Part shown: piece after piece, positions 19,519 to 22,631 of the stretch | Layout of the letters: every line of letters begins with the position of its first letter | Numbering within the stretch: the stretch's first letter is position 1 | The notes under the pieces: model-generated | The model's input: only the letters and a program-made list of their open reading frames with translations | Databases searched by the model: none | Told to the model about the DNA's origin: nothing | Source of the DNA: an uncultured Lachnospiraceae bacterium | GTDB lineage: Bacteria; Bacillota_A; Clostridia; Lachnospirales; Lachnospiraceae | Direction of reading: 5' to 3' | NCBI GenBank assembly: GCA_910585855.1 | Contig: CAJUGZ010000031.1 | Span: forward strand, 1-22,631 | Length of the DNA stretch: 22,631 bases | Made by a program: the position numbers and the translations under genes

Positions 19519-19877
19519 ATGCAAACCCTCCTTAAACACTGTTAAGTTTAATATGAAAAATTGCAAGCAACAAGAATTAATAATTTACAAGATTCGACAA
19601 AATGTCTGGTTTTGTAGAAAAATGGTGTTTGTTGTTTTGAAAAAATGGATTGCACAATAGGAGATTTGGGATTAAAATATAAGTAGGATTACTTTGTTTA
19701 TTGGAAGAAATTGGTTGTATTCCGGCTGTTTATTTCTTGTGAATTATCTGATAAGAAGTGGGCGGTCGGAGTGAAGTAGTTAGGTTTTGATGATTGAGAT
19801 TAAAAAATTTAGGAAAGGAAAAGCTAATGAGATAAAATATATATATTTTTGTATATGTTTTTAGCAGTAGAGGGACT
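19519..19877. other. Intergenic region between kinase and HIT genes
   Basis: A 359-bp divergent intergenic region. Besides the Spo0A box and a weak minus-strand promoter candidate (TTCTTG, 17-base spacer, TATTAA, the latter ending about 40 bp before ATG 19518), nothing clear is seen. The only open stretch, 35 codons from about 19553, lacks a ribosome site. AT-rich runs near 19830-19860 may hold the HIT promoter, but no consensus pair stands out. Confidence 0.5.
19593..19599 (-). promoter_or_regulatory. Perfect Spo0A box upstream of the kinase gene
   Basis: The minus strand reads TTTTGTCGAATCTT, containing the full TGTCGAA core of the 0A box, about 75 bp before the kinase start. A single 7-mer can occur by chance, but its place in the promoter region of a histidine kinase gene makes it plausible. 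Confidence 0.5.
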
Positions 19878-20285
19878 ATGGGTGATAATTGTATTTTTTG
19901 TAAATTGGCAAATGGTGAGATTCCAACGAGAACTTTGTATGAGGATGAAGAGTTTCGAATTATTTTAGATGCCGGTCCTTTGACAAGAGGACATGCTTTA
20001 ATTCTTCCAAAGAAACATGCTAGGGATGTATTTGAGCTGGATGAAGAAACAGCGGGAAAGGCTTATCGCTTGGCAAAGCAATTTGGAGCAAAGATGGCAG
20101 TAGCATTAAAGGCAGACGGAATGAATATTTTGCAGAACAATGGAAGTGCAGCTGGGCAGAGTGTATTTCATTTTCATATGCATTTGATTCCTAGATATAA
20201 GGAAGATGGGGTAAGGCTTGGAATGGAGGGAGGAAACGAACCGGATTATAGTTTAGATGAAGTTATGGAAGAGATTTTAAAGTAA
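19878..20285 (+). CDS. HIT-family nucleotide hydrolase (Hint-like)
   Basis: A 135-residue protein of the histidine-triad superfamily. The triad H98-F-H100-M-H102 lies in SVFHFHMHLIPR, the standard HIT signature in which H100 is the expected nucleophile, and C5 and C8 in CIFCKL form the usual N-terminal zinc pair. The length and the DEEFRIILD, GHALILPKKH and NNGSAAGQSV segments match bacterial Hint/HinT enzymes, which hydrolyse adenosine phosphoramidates and adenylated intermediates. An AGAGGGA site fits ATG 19878. It is a single-gene unit closed by a strong terminator (20319-20366) and faces thrS. Proposed links between HinT and aminoacyl-adenylates make the neighbourhood suggestive, but common regulation is not shown. 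Confidence 0.93.
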   Translation: MGDNCIFCKLANGEIPTRTLYEDEEFRIILDAGPLTRGHALILPKKHARDVFELDEETAGKAYRLAKQFGAKMAVALKADGMNILQNNGSAAGQSVFHFHMHLIPRYKEDGVRLGMEGGNEPDYSLDEVMEEILK

Positions 20286-20318
20286 AGGGAGATTGGTTAT
20301 TTTAATTTTGTTGTGGGA

Positions 20319-20366
20319 GGACGCCAAAATCGGAAGGAAGATTTCTTCCGGTTTTGGTGTCCTTTT
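20319..20366 (+). terminator. Terminator between convergent HIT and thrS genes
   Basis: GGACGCCAAAA(T)CGGAAG (20319-20336) pairs with CTTCCGGTTTTGGTGTCC (20345-20362), a stem of about 17 bp with one or two mismatches, followed by TTTT. It terminates the HIT transcript. On the thrS strand the same hairpin is not followed by a T tract, so any effect there is weaker. Confidence 0.87.
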
Positions 20367-20382
20367 AAACTTATGGATAAGG

Positions 20383-22140
20383 TTAAGAGATGTTTTCTTT
20401 GTGAAGAATTTCTAGTAATTGTTTTATTGACATATTTCCTAAATCGCCGTCATCTCTCTTACGAACAGAAACATGGTTAGCTTTTACTTCTTTTTCACCA
20501 ATTATAAGCATATAAGGTGTCTTTTCTAGTTGTGCAGTTCTTATTTTATAGCCTATTTTTTCAGATCTTCCGTCTACTTCACAACGGAATCCTTCTTTTT
20601 TTAAGGTCATTTCAATTTTTTTTGCATAATCAATGTATTTATCCGAAATAGATAGTATTTTTACTTGTATCGGTGAAAGCCATAATGGAAATTTTCCGGC
20701 AAAGTGTTCAATTAAGATACCTATAAATCTTTCAATAGAACCAAATACAACTCTGTGTATCATGATTGGACGATGTTTATTTCCATCTTTTCCGATATAC
20801 TCTGCTTCAAAGCACTGTGGTAATTGAAAATCTAATTGAATTGTTCCACATTGCCATGTCCTTCCGATAGAGTCTTCTAAATGGAAATCAATTTTTGGAC
20901 CATAAAATGCTCCATCTCCATCATTTATAATATATGGCAATTTTAAGCTATCTAATGCATTTTTTAAACCATTTGTTGCCATTTCCCAGTCTTCATCATT
21001 TCCGATGGAATTTTTTGGTCTTGTAGATAATTCTACATGATATTTAAATCCAAAATTTGAGTATACTTCATCTATTAGATGAACAATGCCTTTTATCTCA
21101 TCTTGTATTTGCTCTGGTGTTATAAAGATATGGGCATCGTCCTGTGTACAGCAGCGAACACGCATAAGACCATGCAGAGTACCTGATTTTTCATTTCTGT
21201 GTATTAATCCCAATTCACTGATACGCATAGGAAATTCACGATAAGAGTGGGATTCCATTTTATATACAAGCATAGCACCTGGACAACTCATTGGTTTTAT
21301 GGCAAAATCAGCTCCATCAATTAAAGTTGTATACATTTTATCTTTGTAATGTTCCCAATGTCCAGATGTTTCCCAAAGCTGACGATTTAATATGATTGGA
21401 GTGGATATTTCTGTATATCCCTCTCGTATATGCAGTTTTCTCCAATAATCAATCAGTAAATTTTTTAATATCAGTCCCTTTGGAAGAAAAAAGGGAAATC
21501 CTGGTCCTTCTTCAAATAGTGCAAATAAGCCTAATTCTTTTCCTAATTTTCTATGATCTCTTTTTTTGGCTTCTTCTAATCGGTTTAAATATTCTTTTAA
21601 CATATCTTTACTTGGAAAGGATATGCCATAAATTCTAGTAAGCATCTTGTTTTTTTCATCACCACGCCAATATGCACCTGCAACAGACAATAGTTTAAAC
21701 GCTTTAATTACATTAGTGTATGCTACATGAGGACCAGAACACATTTCTAAGTATTCTCCCTGCTGGTAAAAACTGATTTCCTCATTTTCGGGCAGATCAT
21801 TTAGCATTTCAACCTTATATGTTTCCTCTCTTTTTTCCATAATTTGTATTGCTTTTTTCCGATCTGTTGTAAAGTGTTTAAGCTGCAAATTTTCTTTTAC
21901 AATTTTTTCCATTTGTGCTTCTATTTCCGTAAAGTGTTCTTCCGAAAAACGAAAGTCAAAGTCAAAATCATAATAGAAACCCTCTGCAATAGATGGACCA
22001 ATTGCACATTTTGTTGTTGGATACAGTCTTTTTATTGCCTGTGCCAAAATATGTGACGTGGTATGCCAGAATGCATTTTTTCCCAGTTCTTCTTCAAAGT
22101 CAGCTTCTTTGATGGAACCATCTTTCATTTTAATTTTCAT
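20383..22140 (-). CDS. thrS: Threonyl-tRNA synthetase lacking the TGS domain
   Basis: A 585-residue class II synthetase charging tRNA-Thr. Typical enzymes have ~640 residues. This one starts about 60 residues in, without the TGS domain, and AAAGGAAAT before ATG 22140 confirms the short start. The editing domain is complete: H26 and H30 in HTTSH, C134 and H138 in CSGPH. The catalytic core has zinc ligands C286 (MSCPGA), H337 (QDDAH) and H462 (IHRVVFG). The C-terminal anticodon-binding domain is present (~485-580). Motif 2 reads MRVRCCTQDDAH, with C330-C331 in place of the usual G-F. The phenylalanine is the residue I recall stacking on ATP adenine in E. coli (F379). Expression is controlled by the upstream T-box. 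It may be the sole or a second ThrRS. Confidence 0.95.
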   Translation of the reverse strand: MKIKMKDGSIKEADFEEELGKNAFWHTTSHILAQAIKRLYPTTKCAIGPSIAEGFYYDFDFDFRFSEEHFTEIEAQMEKIVKENLQLKHFTTDRKKAIQIMEKREETYKVEMLNDLPENEEISFYQQGEYLEMCSGPHVAYTNVIKAFKLLSVAGAYWRGDEKNKMLTRIYGISFPSKDMLKEYLNRLEEAKKRDHRKLGKELGLFALFEEGPGFPFFLPKGLILKNLLIDYWRKLHIREGYTEISTPIILNRQLWETSGHWEHYKDKMYTTLIDGADFAIKPMSCPGAMLVYKMESHSYREFPMRISELGLIHRNEKSGTLHGLMRVRCCTQDDAHIFITPEQIQDEIKGIVHLIDEVYSNFGFKYHVELSTRPKNSIGNDEDWEMATNGLKNALDSLKLPYIINDGDGAFYGPKIDFHLEDSIGRTWQCGTIQLDFQLPQCFEAEYIGKDGNKHRPIMIHRVVFGSIERFIGILIEHFAGKFPLWLSPIQVKILSISDKYIDYAKKIEMTLKKEGFRCEVDGRSEKIGYKIRTAQLEKTPYMLIIGEKEVKANHVSVRKRDDGDLGNMSIKQLLEILHKENIS

Positions 22141-22446
22141 TTTATTATTTCCTTTCTTAAATAAGATATTTTGATTAGCATAAGAAAAGCACCCTTAAAG
22201 ATACTTATACTATATCCGTAAGGGTGCATATTGCACGGTTCCACCTTAATTTTTTACTTCAGATTCTATCAAATCCCAACCTTTAACGCAGGTATACGAT
22301 AATACTTACATCTACTTTCAGTACTACAGCTCAAGAATGGTTTTTCATATATAATTTACATAAACATCTTCCACCAAATGATGCTCTCTCTGTTTGCAAT
22401 TAATATATTACTTGTTTCCGTCATCGCTTTTTCTTATGCTAACTTG
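22141..22446 (-). promoter_or_regulatory. T-box riboswitch leader of thrS
   Basis: The minus strand carries the T-box core AAGGTGGAACCGTGC (22247-22233), which pairs with the free tRNA 3' end. A terminator hairpin, GCACCCTTA/TAAGGGTGC (22227-22189), follows with TTTTCTT after it. Upstream, stem I is closed by CGATGA (22426-22421) with TTATCG (22302-22297) and has the usual AGAGAG bulge (about 22391-22384) and the distal GGTGGAAGATG loop (22375-22365). Uncharged tRNA-Thr should stabilise the antiterminator and allow thrS expression. A candidate ACU threonine specifier lies at 22322-22320; that assignment is tentative, and an ACC at about 22294-22292 is an alternative. Confidence 0.93.
22181..22227 (-). 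terminator. Conditional terminator of the T-box leader
   Basis: Perfect 9-bp stem GCACCCTTA (22227-22219 on the minus strand) with TAAGGGTGC (22197-22189), followed by TTTTCTTA. It directly follows the T-box sequence and competes with the antiterminator. Confidence 0.9.
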
Positions 22447-22452
22447 TTTAAT

Positions 22453-22481
22453 ATAATAACATTTATAGTATAGATTGTCAA
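22453..22481 (-). promoter_or_regulatory. Promoter of the thrS T-box transcript
   Basis: On the minus strand TTGACA (22481-22476), a 17-base spacer and TATTAT (22458-22453) give a near-consensus sigma-A promoter; the transcript should start near 22446, just ahead of stem I. Confidence 0.82.
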
Positions 22482-22513
22482 CTATGAAATAATTATAATT
22501 TAATTAGGTTTTT

Positions 22514-22579
22514 GGAGATAGGAATGTTGCCGGAAAGAGTTGGCTTTCACCGGACGCCAGAGGCGGTTTGCTCCTATCC
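22514..22579. other. Compact three-helix structured element
   Basis: GATAGGA (22517-22523) pairs with TCCTATC (22572-22578). Inside it are a hairpin CCGGAAAG/CTTT-CA-CCGG (22530-22553) and a hairpin CGCC-AGA-GGCG (22555-22565). The segment is more GC-rich than its surroundings and lies upstream of the thrS promoter. No coding frame or known RNA family is recognised. The remainder to the window end (22580-22631) shows no gene. Confidence 0.5.
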
Positions 22580-22631
22580 TTTGCTTGCTCCGCTCCAAAC
22601 GGTAAGAAAGTCTAGGGCTTCTGATTTCGGT

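Noticed and set aside
19553..19660. 35-codon plus-strand frame before the HIT gene
   Set aside because: There is no ribosome site, it overlaps the kinase promoter and Spo0A box, and it has no recognisable protein features.
22141..22446. Small protein genes upstream of thrS
   Set aside because: The stretch is fully explained by T-box stem I, the T-box core and the terminator.

Overview
The window reads as a low-GC Firmicutes chromosome, most likely Lachnospiraceae (class Clostridia). The evidence is strong AGGAGG-type ribosome binding sites, a T-box in front of threonyl-tRNA synthetase, a Clostridia-style tad pilus cluster (Flp1-like pilin, DUF5702-like protein, TadE-like proteins, FHA protein), a perfect Spo0A-box match, and very AT-rich codon use. 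Genus cannot be set from this stretch.

Region 1 (about 1-8297) is the right-hand part of a prophage. It opens inside a tail-fibre gene, then carries a tail-associated protein with three Y-G-W repeats, a coiled-coil tail protein, a CD1375-type small protein, an XhlA-like membrane protein, a holin and an amidase endolysin with cell-wall-binding repeats (1-3162). After a block of repeats and hairpins comes an AT-rich cargo module (3340-8072). It has three minus-strand small genes, two of them paralogous, and a small HTH regulator with divergent promoters. Then comes a plus-strand series of unknown genes that includes a DUF1874 protein retaining the residues I recall for the AcrIII-1 anti-CRISPR ring nuclease, followed by two tandem paralogues. 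Two promoters flanking the regulator have identical outer sequence and the same 12-bp core in opposite orientation, which suggests a shared operator.

Region 2 (8298-16668) is host DNA encoding a tad (Flp type IVb) pilus machine. Only the 3' third of the TadA/CpaF ATPase gene is present. It begins abruptly at the Walker B motif, directly next to prophage DNA, so the prophage appears to have integrated inside tadA. Downstream in one direction are tadB, a long tadC, a short pilin gene, a DUF5702-like gene, two TadE-like genes flanking a prepilin peptidase gene, and a DUF6382/FHA-type gene. If the phage does sit in tadA, both the ATPase and the transcription of this operon should depend on excision.

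Region 3 (16673-22631) holds host housekeeping and signalling genes: a rhomboid protease overlapping a flavodoxin/SCP2 fusion, a convergent soluble histidine kinase with an upstream Spo0A box, a HIT-family hydrolase, and a thrS gene lacking the TGS domain under T-box control. The last ~130 bp contain a compact predicted RNA-like fold and no gene.
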